Below, piece by piece: positions 34,960-43,127 of a stretch of 64,000 bases of DNA; position 1 is the first letter of the stretch; the number at the start of each line of letters is the position of its first letter. The position numbers and the translations under genes are program-made. The stretch comes from a virus. The notes under the pieces were generated by a model. It was given only the letters and a program-made list of their open reading frames with translations. It was not told the origin of the DNA and made no database searches. Where the stretch lies: positions 62,001 to 126,000 of IMG/VR virus record IMGVR_UViG_3300024262_006558. One strand, written 5' to 3'.

Positions 34960-35667
34960 ATGAAATTTAAACTTCCAGAAGAGCACTTCTTCCTTACAGA
35001 GGAAGAAAGTGATCTGATATCTCAAAAAGTCATCAATCTTAAATCTAAATGGATTAGTAGAGAAGGGTTTTATACATTAGGAGCAGCCTCTTATTTAGAT
35101 AGTAGAGATATTGATGTCTATAAAAAATTATCAGACAATTCAAACGTGATTTTACGTAAAGAATTTGAATCTGTTTATGATAAGATAAAATCATTCTTCG
35201 AATTAAAATTAGGGAAGCCAGTCAAATTCGACCTCGCGTGGCCTGGATTTCACATATTCGAATTTAATAAACAATTTTCTGAGATGAAAAATACTCAATA
35301 CATAGCAAGTATACATGTAGATAAACCTTACTCAAATCATGATTGGGGTTTTGAGGTCAATGAAGAAGAGACGTTCTCATTTACTATACCAGTTAGAATC
35401 CCTAAAAATGGAGCAGGATTAAACTGTTTTAATACCGAAACTGGTCGTAATTATATAGAATTCTACAACTCACCTAATGAGTTACAAGAGCAATTGTTAG
35501 CTTCTAAAAATAGAATTGATTATATTAATGGCAATTTATATTACCATGAGTTCGGTTTACTACATCAGATTTCTAATGATTCACCATTGACACATGGAGA
35601 TATGCGTATAACCATTCAAGGGCACGGGGTTCTTTGTCATAATGAATATTACAATATATTCTTTTAA
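34960..35667 (+). CDS. Putative 2OG-Fe(II) dioxygenase
   Basis: 235 residues, starting 1 nt after the previous stop. ASIHVDKPYS supplies an H-x-D pair, and HEFGLLHQISNDSP with DMRITIQGHG supplies a later His and an Arg, the usual facial triad plus 2-oxoglutarate anchor of this superfamily. A bacteriophage enzyme of this class could hydroxylate protein, nucleotide or sugar; the substrate cannot be told. The assignment is by motif and order only. Confidence 0.5.
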   Translation: MKFKLPEEHFFLTEEESDLISQKVINLKSKWISREGFYTLGAASYLDSRDIDVYKKLSDNSNVILRKEFESVYDKIKSFFELKLGKPVKFDLAWPGFHIFEFNKQFSEMKNTQYIASIHVDKPYSNHDWGFEVNEEETFSFTIPVRIPKNGAGLNCFNTETGRNYIEFYNSPNELQEQLLASKNRIDYINGNLYYHEFGLLHQISNDSPLTHGDMRITIQGHGVLCHNEYYNIFF

Positions 35668-35714
35668 AGGCAACAAAAAACAAGAATTTACGTTAATAAA
35701 ACAAATACAGACTT

Positions 35715-36275
35715 ATGAACGCATTAGAAAGGCTAAAAAAACATTTTTTCATAAAACTATATACTTTTTCAGAGTATAGAGATTATATAGATGATGAGCA
35801 TGATGAAACAATGGATTTCATTGAAGAGTCTTACGGTATAAATGGTTTAGTATTGATTGCTTGGAGAGGTGAGTATATGGTTGATTCTCATATAACAGAA
35901 ATATATCCCTCACTAGAAGATTTGGGTATACTTGAAGAATGTGAAGGTTTCATGGTGTCTTCTGGAATACCTGAAAAAGACATGCTTGAAAGTAAGTTAA
36001 ATGCTATGGGGTTTAAAACGAATATGGAAGACATGGAACCACTATCAGATCAGCTATTCTATAAATTAATAGACGAGATAGATGAAATGGACGAGAGTGA
36101 AAGAGGGGGCATGGCTCAAGGCTATACTACTATTTCAGATCTAATGGCAGGTAAAACTAAAGAAGAAATTGACATAGAGAGATATACTCGGTTTTTAAAT
36201 AAAGCTGTAGAGGAAGAGGATTATATATTAGCTGCAGAGTTTAGAGATAAACTAAAAGAGGTCACGGGTGAATGA
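35715..36275 (+). CDS. Acidic protein with C-terminal UVR-like motif
   Basis: 186 residues. The C-terminal 30 residues (YTRFLNKAVEEEDYILAAEF, then RDKLKEV) match the UVR motif of UvrB/UvrC and McsA, which mediates protein-protein contact. The rest is acidic, with no nuclease or helicase motifs. It overlaps the next start by 4 nt (ATGA), so translation is coupled. Confidence 0.6.
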   Translation: MNALERLKKHFFIKLYTFSEYRDYIDDEHDETMDFIEESYGINGLVLIAWRGEYMVDSHITEIYPSLEDLGILEECEGFMVSSGIPEKDMLESKLNAMGFKTNMEDMEPLSDQLFYKLIDEIDEMDESERGGMAQGYTTISDLMAGKTKEEIDIERYTRFLNKAVEEEDYILAAEFRDKLKEVTGE

Positions 36276-36886
36276 TTGACTGGATTTACTGTTTAGACCT
36301 TTTTGGTACTGGCATTTTCGCTATATCTGGAGTATTGATGGCGATTAGAAAAAAGTTTGACCTGGTCGGAACTTTAGTTATTGGTTTCGCAACCGCAGTC
36401 GGTGGCGGAACCATAAGAGATTTATTAATAGGAGTAAGTCCAGTTGGCTGGCTAAATGATAGAAATTATTTTATTGCAATAATATTTGGATACATCATAA
36501 CTTATGCATTTAAAAACAATATTATACAATTTAAACGTAGCATGTTCATATTTGATACTATAGGTATTGGAGTATTTACTATACTTGGGATAGAAACTAC
36601 TATGTCACATAATCTTAATATAGAAATTTGTTTAATAATGGGGGTTATTTCCGCTTGTTTTGGAGGTGTTATAAGAGACGTTCTCACAAATGAGGTGCCA
36701 TTGATATTTAGAAGAGAGATTTACGCATCAGCATGCTTGGTAGGAGGAATAACATACCTTTTATCATCAAAACTAAGCTCGTATAGCGATCTAAATGTAA
36801 TAACTTCTATTTTAGTTGTAATATGCATAAGATATCTTTCAGTAAAATATAAGTGGACACTAAACACGACATTCAAAAAGAAATAA
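36272..36886 (+). CDS. TRIC/UPF0126-family membrane protein
   Basis: 204 residues, full length for the family, with about seven hydrophobic segments. Two duplicated halves carry the hallmark glycine motifs GFATAVGGGTIRDLLIG and GVISACFGGVIRDVLTN. Family members form trimeric cation channels in bacterial membranes. In a phage it is probably an acquired host gene acting in the host inner membrane during infection; the specific benefit is unknown. Confidence 0.85.
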   Translation: MIDWIYCLDLFGTGIFAISGVLMAIRKKFDLVGTLVIGFATAVGGGTIRDLLIGVSPVGWLNDRNYFIAIIFGYIITYAFKNNIIQFKRSMFIFDTIGIGVFTILGIETTMSHNLNIEICLIMGVISACFGGVIRDVLTNEVPLIFRREIYASACLVGGITYLLSSKLSSYSDLNVITSILVVICIRYLSVKYKWTLNTTFKKK

Positions 36887-36896
36887 ATTTACCTAC

Positions 36897-37586
36897 ATGA
36901 AAACAAATGTAACATTAAAAAGCTCTGATAGAGATCTTTTTGGAATAAAGATAAGGCAACAAACAAAAACTGAAATGCTTTCAGTTACAGATCTTCAAAA
37001 ATCATACGAAAAAGCTAGATGGTCTTATGGTTGGTCTGAAAGAACTTATCATACCGTAATGCAATCTAAAGATTTTCAAGAAAGATTGTTTTTTATATTA
37101 AAAGAGCAGGATTTCATAAACTTAGGAATTCCTCAGTTTATGGAAATGATAAAAAAAGAGTCGATTGCAAAGGTTTTGAAAGGTTTAGGGGTGTGGAAAA
37201 CAACTGGTAGAGGAGAAAATAGGATGACAGTTTGCAATCCTTATATTTGGGTTCTTTTAGCGTTGGAGCTAAACCCTATGATTTATGCTAAGGTTATAAT
37301 ATGGCTTACTGACTCCTTAGTGTTTGATAGAATTGAGGCTGGCACAGAATTCTTACCTATGAACTCAGCTATTAAATCTATTATCGAAAAACCTAATTAC
37401 CCAGAATACTCCAGGACAATTAATAGAAAAGTTTTTGGAACTCATCAGAGAGGTATTAGGGATTTATCATCATCTAAACAATTGAGGAAAATATCAGATA
37501 TAGAGAAATTTGTCACAAATTGCATTAATATGAAAATTGTAACAAATGAAGCTCAGTTGTTTACTGTAATTAATGGGTATAAATAA
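36897..37586 (+). CDS. KilA-N domain protein
   Basis: 229 residues. LSVTDLQKSYEKARWSYGWS and NRMTVCNPYIWVLLALELNP, then KVIIWLTDSLVFDR, follow the KilA-N pattern of phage and Bacteroidota DNA-binding proteins. The C-terminal 80 residues contain basic helices. It may regulate phage or host genes. It is the last gene of the operon and is followed by a terminator shared with the converging capsid gene. Confidence 0.75.
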   Translation: MKTNVTLKSSDRDLFGIKIRQQTKTEMLSVTDLQKSYEKARWSYGWSERTYHTVMQSKDFQERLFFILKEQDFINLGIPQFMEMIKKESIAKVLKGLGVWKTTGRGENRMTVCNPYIWVLLALELNPMIYAKVIIWLTDSLVFDRIEAGTEFLPMNSAIKSIIEKPNYPEYSRTINRKVFGTHQRGIRDLSSSKQLRKISDIEKFVTNCINMKIVTNEAQLFTVINGYK

Positions 37587-37587
37587 A

Positions 37588-37614
37588 AAAGCCCCGACCA
37601 AAAGGTCAGGGCTT
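37588..37614. terminator. Bidirectional terminator
   Basis: Stem GCCCCGACC/GGTCAGGGC (one mismatch), AAAA loop, flanked by A-run and T-run. It separates the converging KilA-N and major capsid genes. Confidence 0.75.
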
Positions 37615-37638
37615 TAATGTAGTTATATTATCTACTGA

Positions 37639-39297
37639 TTATGCTGCACCGTAAGTGTTAACATTATCGATAATTACAACTCCGTAGAAACGGTTATTAA
37701 CCATTTTCTTAGCGTATCTAGTCATGATACCTTTTCTTGGAGTGAAATCATTTGGATCGTAGATAGTTTGAGTCAATTGTAAAGGAATGTATGGAGCGTA
37801 GATATATCCAGCTTCAAGGAACGTAGACCCTTTGTGACCAACTAATACAATTTGAGAAGGTAAATAAGGATCTTTAAATACAGAGTATCTGTTTCCTAAG
37901 TTACCAATTTTTTCAACACCTAAGTTGTACTTCTCCATATCAGGAGCTGCAGATCCAGCAACGTGGAAGTAATCCAAGTCATCAAATATTGCACCCGCCT
38001 CAGCAGAACATACAATCCAGTTAGCACCACCTCTTAAAGTAGCCTTGTGAATTTGAGCTGAAAGTTCATTTACTCTAGTAATAAGAGTTTGGTTCCAGTC
38101 TTTTTGCGTTCCGAAGAAGTTAGCATTGTTAGAAAGACCATTGTAATCCCATCTTGCTCTGAATGGAGCTTGGTTGATTAAGTCAATGATGATTTCTCTA
38201 TCAACCTCTGCAGCAATGTGCTCAGAAAGAAGAGCTGTTAACTCAGCTTCTGCATCGATAGAGTGGTATGCTTCAAGATCTTGCGCTAATTCTGGAGTCC
38301 AGTGAGCTCTAAGTTTTCTTGTGATAGTTGTTACAGTTACAGAAGAGAATCTGATTGTAAGTTCAGCCATTTCAGACTTACCTTCAAGGTCGTTAAACAC
38401 TTCGTAAGCAGGAGTTATAGCAATATTGAATGCCGCACCAGAATTACCAGCTCCGTCATTTATATTTGCAGAACTAAAGCTTGAAGAATCAACTCCAGCA
38501 GGTCTCAAGTCAAGAATAACATCAGCGAACTGAGAGCTAAACATATCTTGAGTATAATCTTGGATTTGGTGGTAATAAGGTACACCTTGACCAGCTGCTA
38601 CAACTAATAAGTTCTGAGAACCTGAAGAGTAGTAGATGTCAGTTCCAGCAGAGAATCTTAAAGTAGCAGAAGACTGTTGCTTAGAGATATCAAAACCTTG
38701 ACCTAAATCGAAAGTAGTAGATAAAATACCATTTGTCCATCCAGAAGCGTTAAGCGCTGCTGCAGTACCAACTACAGTTTCTCCTGTCCCGAAAGAAAGA
38801 TCAAAACCCTTGTTGTTATAAAATCTTTCATATGCAGATGTGCTTGCAAATGTAGGACCAGGCTTTTCAGTAGCAGTGTTTGCAGGTGCAACTCTCTGTA
38901 CTCTAGCCAATTCTTGTTGTCTAGTTAATTGATTTTTTTGAGTGTTATCAGCACCATTCCAAGATACTCTCGCATCAAGATAAAATAACAATCCAGAAGG
39001 AAGTGCTAAAGGTTGTACAGAAACTAACTCGTTAGCTAATAATCTTGAGAATACTCTTCTCACGATTGGAAAAGCTACAGTATCAAAACGACCTGCAGAT
39101 GTATCAAGAGTAACCTCTTGTAACATGTGAGATGCTTGATTTTCTAGAAGTTGAGCGATGTTCGCTTTCTCCATTCCTTGAAGTCCTTTTAAAAGACCAG
39201 AGTTATCCCAAGAAGCCACGATAGACTTTCTTTGCTCTGCAAGGCTTTTAATGTTGGTTAAACCAACTTTGCCGCTTGTTAATAATTCGCTTGCCAT
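37639..39297 (-). CDS. Major capsid protein (T4 gp23-like)
   Basis: 552 residues (T4 gp23 has 521). N-terminal helices (NIAQLLENQASHMLQEVTLD) are followed by FDTVAFPIVRRVFSRLLANE, and the core has FSSVTVTTITRKLRAHWTPE and LAQDLEAYHSIDAEAELTAL, hallmark gp23 strings. The C-terminal KKMVNNRFYGVVIIDNVNTY is likewise characteristic. In T4 the first 65 residues are removed by gp21; a comparable propeptide probably exists here. Forms the hexamers of the head. Confidence 0.92.
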   Translation of the reverse strand: MASELLTSGKVGLTNIKSLAEQRKSIVASWDNSGLLKGLQGMEKANIAQLLENQASHMLQEVTLDTSAGRFDTVAFPIVRRVFSRLLANELVSVQPLALPSGLLFYLDARVSWNGADNTQKNQLTRQQELARVQRVAPANTATEKPGPTFASTSAYERFYNNKGFDLSFGTGETVVGTAAALNASGWTNGILSTTFDLGQGFDISKQQSSATLRFSAGTDIYYSSGSQNLLVVAAGQGVPYYHQIQDYTQDMFSSQFADVILDLRPAGVDSSSFSSANINDGAGNSGAAFNIAITPAYEVFNDLEGKSEMAELTIRFSSVTVTTITRKLRAHWTPELAQDLEAYHSIDAEAELTALLSEHIAAEVDREIIIDLINQAPFRARWDYNGLSNNANFFGTQKDWNQTLITRVNELSAQIHKATLRGGANWIVCSAEAGAIFDDLDYFHVAGSAAPDMEKYNLGVEKIGNLGNRYSVFKDPYLPSQIVLVGHKGSTFLEAGYIYAPYIPLQLTQTIYDPNDFTPRKGIMTRYAKKMVNNRFYGVVIIDNVNTYGAA

Positions 39298-39327
39298 TTT
39301 TTAATAGTTTAATTTTAAATGCTTAAT

Positions 39328-39338
39328 CTTAAATAGTC
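39328..39338 (-). promoter_or_regulatory. Variant late-promoter-like element of the capsid gene
   Basis: Sense GACTATTTAAG, about 30 nt before the ATG at 39297; it departs from the consensus at its 3' end. Confidence 0.35.
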
Positions 39339-39358
39339 TGGAAAAACTGTTTTTCCAG
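39338..39358. promoter_or_regulatory. Palindrome upstream of the capsid gene
   Basis: CTGGAAAAAC-T-GTTTTTCCAG is a perfect 10-bp inverted repeat abutting the promoter-like element. It has no T-run on the minus strand, so it may be an operator, an mRNA-stabilising hairpin or a weak attenuator after the scaffold gene. Confidence 0.4.
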
Positions 39359-39361
39359 TTT

Positions 39362-40828
39362 TTAACCATTTAGTGGTTTAATTCCCGCTAAATTTTGCCA
39401 TCTTCTTGACTCATCACTTTCGTAAAGAGTTTCAGTTTCTGACTTTTCAGTTGGTTGTCCAGCTTTGATACTTGAACTTCTCACTTTATCAAGTCCAGAT
39501 TTCTTAATAGAAATACTGTGCTCTTTGATGATCTTGTCATATACCTTCTTAGCTGCTTCTGCATTAGATGCTTCAGCAAATGCTTCGTTGATAGCGACTT
39601 TCTCACTGTTAGTTAAGCCTCCGTTCGTAAGAATCTTGTTAGCTAAAGCCAACTTTGCATTAAGAGTGTTCATTTCGTGAAACTGTGTTCTAAGTTCGAT
39701 GAATGAATTTTTATATTCCTCGATCTCAGTTTTTAAACTATCGTTTTCCTCGTTCAGCTCCTCTATGTTAGAGTCTTGTTGAGCCGTCAGTTCCGAGAAC
39801 TCTTTATGTTCTTTGTTTATTCTTTTACTTTGTGATTTTGGGTTGTTCTCCCCGCCAAATTTAGAGCTTTGACCTTTAGTAGATACAGAATGAGAAACTC
39901 CATGCATTTCTTCCATACCCTCTTCTCCTTCAACAGATTCGAAATCATCTTCATCAACAATTTCAATCGTTTCTTCTAATTGCTCATCTTCAGCAATGAA
40001 ATCACTTTCTTCAAAAGTGTTCATGCTAAACTCTTCTTCCATAGCTGGAGCTTCTTCCTCCGCTTCTGGTTCCATTGCAGTTTCGTCTCCAGCAGGCTCT
40101 TCACCTAAAGGGTCTTCCATCACTTCTTCCTCTCCACCCAATTCTTCTCCAGGCTCAGCTACTTCTTCGTCATCAACGATTTCAACTTCTCCTTCAGCAT
40201 CGCCTTCATCAGATGTTCCACCTTCTAGTTTAGATTCAATATCATCTAGTCTACTAAGAATAATATCAAACGGATTAGCCATTTCTGGTTCCCCCTCATC
40301 TTCTAATTCTTGGTCCTCTACAATTTCTTTAATCTCAAAAAGAGTTTCTTCAATCTCTTCAGGCTCTTCCTCATCTTCATCATCTTCATCAGATGTTTCA
40401 TCGTCAATTTCTTCAGCTTCAGCTTCTTCAGAATCGAATGTTTCAATTTCATCTTCGGCGTCACCACCTTCAATTTCTTCCTCATCTCCGATAGCTTCAA
40501 AACCTGATTCAATTTCTCCACCCATAATAGGCTCAATTTCAGACCCCATTTCAGCTCCCATATCGAAACCAGATTCAACTTCTGCTTCACTATCCCCAAC
40601 AGTAACTTTAGTGCCACCCTTTTCAATAGTTACTGTAGTATCAGTAACTTCAACATCAACACCATCCTTTTCGATAGAGATGTTTTCTTTCAATTGTTTG
40701 TCGAGAATTTTCTCTAGCTTGGAATCTACTTTTTTTGCCATATCTTCTTTAGCTTCTTTCATAGCGAATTCAGTTATTTGGTTGTATTCTGCAATAGCTT
40801 CCTTGATGATGTGTTTTTTGTCTGCCAT
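39362..40828 (-). CDS. Prohead core scaffolding protein (T4 gp22-like)
   Basis: 488 residues, very acidic (long Glu/Asp runs from about residue 70 to 300), with a C-terminal coiled coil (AQQDSNIEELNEENDSLKTE) and a helical end. It lies between the protease and capsid genes, exactly where T4 keeps gp22. The scaffold forms the prohead core and is digested by the protease during maturation. It is larger than T4 gp22 (269 residues); the excess is the acidic region. Confidence 0.82.
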   Translation of the reverse strand: MADKKHIIKEAIAEYNQITEFAMKEAKEDMAKKVDSKLEKILDKQLKENISIEKDGVDVEVTDTTVTIEKGGTKVTVGDSEAEVESGFDMGAEMGSEIEPIMGGEIESGFEAIGDEEEIEGGDAEDEIETFDSEEAEAEEIDDETSDEDDEDEEEPEEIEETLFEIKEIVEDQELEDEGEPEMANPFDIILSRLDDIESKLEGGTSDEGDAEGEVEIVDDEEVAEPGEELGGEEEVMEDPLGEEPAGDETAMEPEAEEEAPAMEEEFSMNTFEESDFIAEDEQLEETIEIVDEDDFESVEGEEGMEEMHGVSHSVSTKGQSSKFGGENNPKSQSKRINKEHKEFSELTAQQDSNIEELNEENDSLKTEIEEYKNSFIELRTQFHEMNTLNAKLALANKILTNGGLTNSEKVAINEAFAEASNAEAAKKVYDKIIKEHSISIKKSGLDKVRSSSIKAGQPTEKSETETLYESDESRRWQNLAGIKPLNG

Positions 40829-40844
40829 TTTTTGTCTTATTTTA

Positions 40845-40854
40845 CAATAAATAT
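40845..40854 (-). promoter_or_regulatory. Variant late-promoter-like element of the scaffold gene
   Basis: Sense ATATTTATTG, about 16 nt before the ATG at 40828. Confidence 0.38.
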
Positions 40855-40890
40855 TTTGAAAAAATCAAAAAACGAGTATTACCTCATTTT

Positions 40891-41562
40891 TTATATATTT
40901 TTCCAGAAATCGTCGTTTAACATATTATTTAACTTCTGGTGATATTCGTAGATACTTCCACTATCGTCCTTGGCTAATTTAAAAATCTTTTCGGCCTCTG
41001 GAGTAAGAGGGACCATTCCTCGCTTAGCATCCACCCCTTCCTTGAACATGTATGCTCCAGGTGTTGAAGGTGATGAAACAAAGTCAAATGCAATTAATTC
41101 AAAATCTTCTTGAACAACATCATTTCCACCTTTTGAAGTTACAGAACCCACCCCTCTTGATGAGATACCTAAAGTTCCTCCCATCTTTAAAAGTGATTTT
41201 AATTTTTTACCTGCATCATCTTCTGGATCAACTACTACTTTGCCATAAAGAGTCTTCTCTTGCCACCACATATCTGTTACCAAATGTGATACGTTAGCTA
41301 AACTAACTACAGCTGAATCTGGATGATCTAACTCTCCGTAAGCAACGCCTTTTTCTACACATTCCTGCATATAAGTTTCAGCTTGACGCTTAAGTATGTC
41401 GTATGGATAAATTCTACCGTTCCTATTTAGTGTGTCGGCTTTTTGTAAAATTCCAACTAAAGTAATAAGCCCGCCCTGCTCAATCGCTTCTTTAATAAGT
41501 TGCGGATCAGCTTTGAACTCGAAATATTCCGAGATGATGTATTTTTCCGATTTTGTGCTCAT
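40891..41562 (-). CDS. Prohead protease (T4 gp21-like)
   Basis: I start at ATG 41562 (MSTKSEKYIISEYFEF, 223 residues) because an upstream ATG would add 24 residues that overlap the promoter-like element. NRNGRIYP (47-53), GELDHP with His80 and GISSRG with Ser134 or Ser135 match the His-Ser catalytic pattern of the phage prohead proteases. The enzyme cleaves scaffold and capsid precursors. T4 gp21 has 212 residues, so length agrees. Confidence 0.9.
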   Translation of the reverse strand: MSTKSEKYIISEYFEFKADPQLIKEAIEQGGLITLVGILQKADTLNRNGRIYPYDILKRQAETYMQECVEKGVAYGELDHPDSAVVSLANVSHLVTDMWWQEKTLYGKVVVDPEDDAGKKLKSLLKMGGTLGISSRGVGSVTSKGGNDVVQEDFELIAFDFVSSPSTPGAYMFKEGVDAKRGMVPLTPEAEKIFKLAKDDSGSIYEYHQKLNNMLNDDFWKNI

Positions 41563-41565
41563 GTC

Positions 41566-41574
41566 TATAAATAT
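41566..41574 (-). promoter_or_regulatory. Late-promoter-like element
   Basis: Sense ATATTTATA, ending 3 nt before the ATG at 41562, which would give a leaderless transcript. Confidence 0.4.
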
Positions 41575-41685
41575 TGGTTTTTTTTCTAATTCACGTATTT
41601 TAGAATTAAAACAAAAAAATAAATCCATTTGCATGGATTTATATAGACAATTGCTAGGAACTGTTAAAAAATATGTGCTACAAAG

Positions 41686-42177
41686 TTATTTTTTCCGAGA
41701 CACATCAAAAATAGGGTTTTCATTCAAGTGAGGTGATTTGCATATTATTTGAGCTATTTTTAAAGCCTCATCATATAAAGTTGTATTCTTTTTATTACTT
41801 AAAGGGAAGAAAGATTTACCATCTAAATTAATAGTGTGCAATGTAACATCAATAGAAACAAAATTCTTTTTTCCATTGTAGTCAATGTTTTCAGGAATAT
41901 TTAATATGTATAAATTATCTTTAAATTTCGGAAAGAATTCATTATCTCTTAAAACAGGATCAAGGTCTTGAGTGTTTATTTCGCTCAATTGTTTATGTAA
42001 AGCCTTTCTTAGTTCTTTAGAAGAAATATCGTGTTTTTTGTTTTTGATCCAAAAAGATATCTCCACATATATTGTTTCTGGTTTGTCCCTATTTTCAGCT
42101 GTACCTATTTTAATACTAACTGACTGATTATCAAATTCTTCAGGCTTTAACTTTATTTCTCTAGCTTTTACTAACAT
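41686..42177 (-). CDS. Hypothetical protein of capsid module
   Basis: 163 residues, basic, mixed alpha/beta (YVEISFWIKNKKHDISSKEL). No known fold recognised. Position beside the protease suggests a head-assembly role. Its upstream region has TTATAAATAAATAAATAA on the sense strand instead of the usual element. Confidence 0.6.
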   Translation of the reverse strand: MLVKAREIKLKPEEFDNQSVSIKIGTAENRDKPETIYVEISFWIKNKKHDISSKELRKALHKQLSEINTQDLDPVLRDNEFFPKFKDNLYILNIPENIDYNGKKNFVSIDVTLHTINLDGKSFFPLSNKKNTTLYDEALKIAQIICKSPHLNENPIFDVSRKK

Positions 42178-42227
42178 TGCTTATTTATTTATTTATAACT
42201 TAAACAAAAATTATAAATTAAGCAAAA

Positions 42228-42258
42228 AAAATGAGAGATGTTTTGCATCTCTCATTTT
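42228..42258 (-). terminator. Terminator
   Basis: Perfect stem AAAATGAGAGATG/CATCTCTCATTTT with a 5-nt loop, then a T-run on the minus strand. It ends transcription of the gene at 42281-43090. Confidence 0.8.
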
Positions 42259-42280
42259 AAGTATATATCTTTGCAAAATT

Positions 42281-43090
42281 TTATTTAGATAATATCTCTT
42301 TTAGTTCGAAGCAAGAAATAATAGCCTCATCTATTTGAGCGATATCCTGGGAATCAATCTTATCAAGTTTCTGTCTAAAGTTTCCTAGAGCAGCTACCTC
42401 TAATTCTTCAGAGCCACTTTCAATAAGTTTTTCTATAAGAGCTATGTTTTCTAATTTTAGATCTTCCAAATAATTTGTTTTATGATTACTTGGAGAAAGT
42501 AAGACTTTTAATAAAGATCTATCCCCCTCATTAAGATGCTCATATCTTTTATTAAAATTATTAACAGCTAAACTAGTTACGAATTTCCAAGATCCAATTT
42601 TAGGATTTTCTGTTGATTCATTAACCTGTTCAGGTTCAATAACTTCTTCAAGAGCAGGTCTCATGATATAATTTAAAACAACCTCATAAGCCTCTTGATC
42701 TTCAGTAGGGTTTATAGCATGACACCTAGACTCGATCAAAGTGTTTATAGAGTTAAAAAGTTCATCTTTACCTGAGGTGGAGCTTACATGGCTCTCACCT
42801 AAGAACTTAACCCTTACGTATTCATTAGTTTTTAGAATGTCTTTCCAATCCAATCCTTCAAACAATCTAAAGCTTTGATTTATGAATCTTTCAGCAAGAT
42901 GATCTTTAGTGAAAGGTTTTGCGTTTTCAAAAATCTTATATATTAGATATTGTTTTTTAAGAATTTCGTTATTCTGTATTTCTTCCGCAAACCCACTAAC
43001 GGTTTCCTTGTCTTCATTTAAGAATTGGTTAGCAGAATATCTAAGAACAGATTCTTTTATAGCGCCAAAGTTTAGAGATATTTCTTTCAT
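42281..43090 (-). CDS. Hypothetical protein of head module
   Basis: 269 residues, largely alpha-helical (VSGFAEEIQNNEILKKQYLI, FRQKLDKIDSQDIAQIDEAI). No membrane segment or motif that I recognise. It has its own late-promoter-like element and terminator, so it is a single-gene late unit. Confidence 0.62.
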   Translation of the reverse strand: MKEISLNFGAIKESVLRYSANQFLNEDKETVSGFAEEIQNNEILKKQYLIYKIFENAKPFTKDHLAERFINQSFRLFEGLDWKDILKTNEYVRVKFLGESHVSSTSGKDELFNSINTLIESRCHAINPTEDQEAYEVVLNYIMRPALEEVIEPEQVNESTENPKIGSWKFVTSLAVNNFNKRYEHLNEGDRSLLKVLLSPSNHKTNYLEDLKLENIALIEKLIESGSEELEVAALGNFRQKLDKIDSQDIAQIDEAIISCFELKEILSK

Positions 43091-43103
43091 TACAATGTTT
43101 TCC

Positions 43104-43113
43104 TATAAATAGA
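43104..43113 (-). promoter_or_regulatory. Late-promoter-like element
   Basis: Sense TCTATTTATA, about 13 nt before the ATG at 43090. Confidence 0.52.
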
Positions 43114-43127
43114 TGAAAAAAGAGAAA

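Noticed and set aside
39996-40850. Long plus-strand ORF, very Ser-rich, opposite the scaffold gene
   Set aside because: It is the complement of the Glu/Asp-rich minus-strand scaffold gene; GAA/GAT codons read as TTC/ATC and TCT/TCA give an artificial Ser-rich frame. No promoter or plausible start.
41563-41634. Upstream start of the prohead protease
   Set aside because: Adds 24 hydrophobic residues absent from the protease family and covers the late-promoter-like element.
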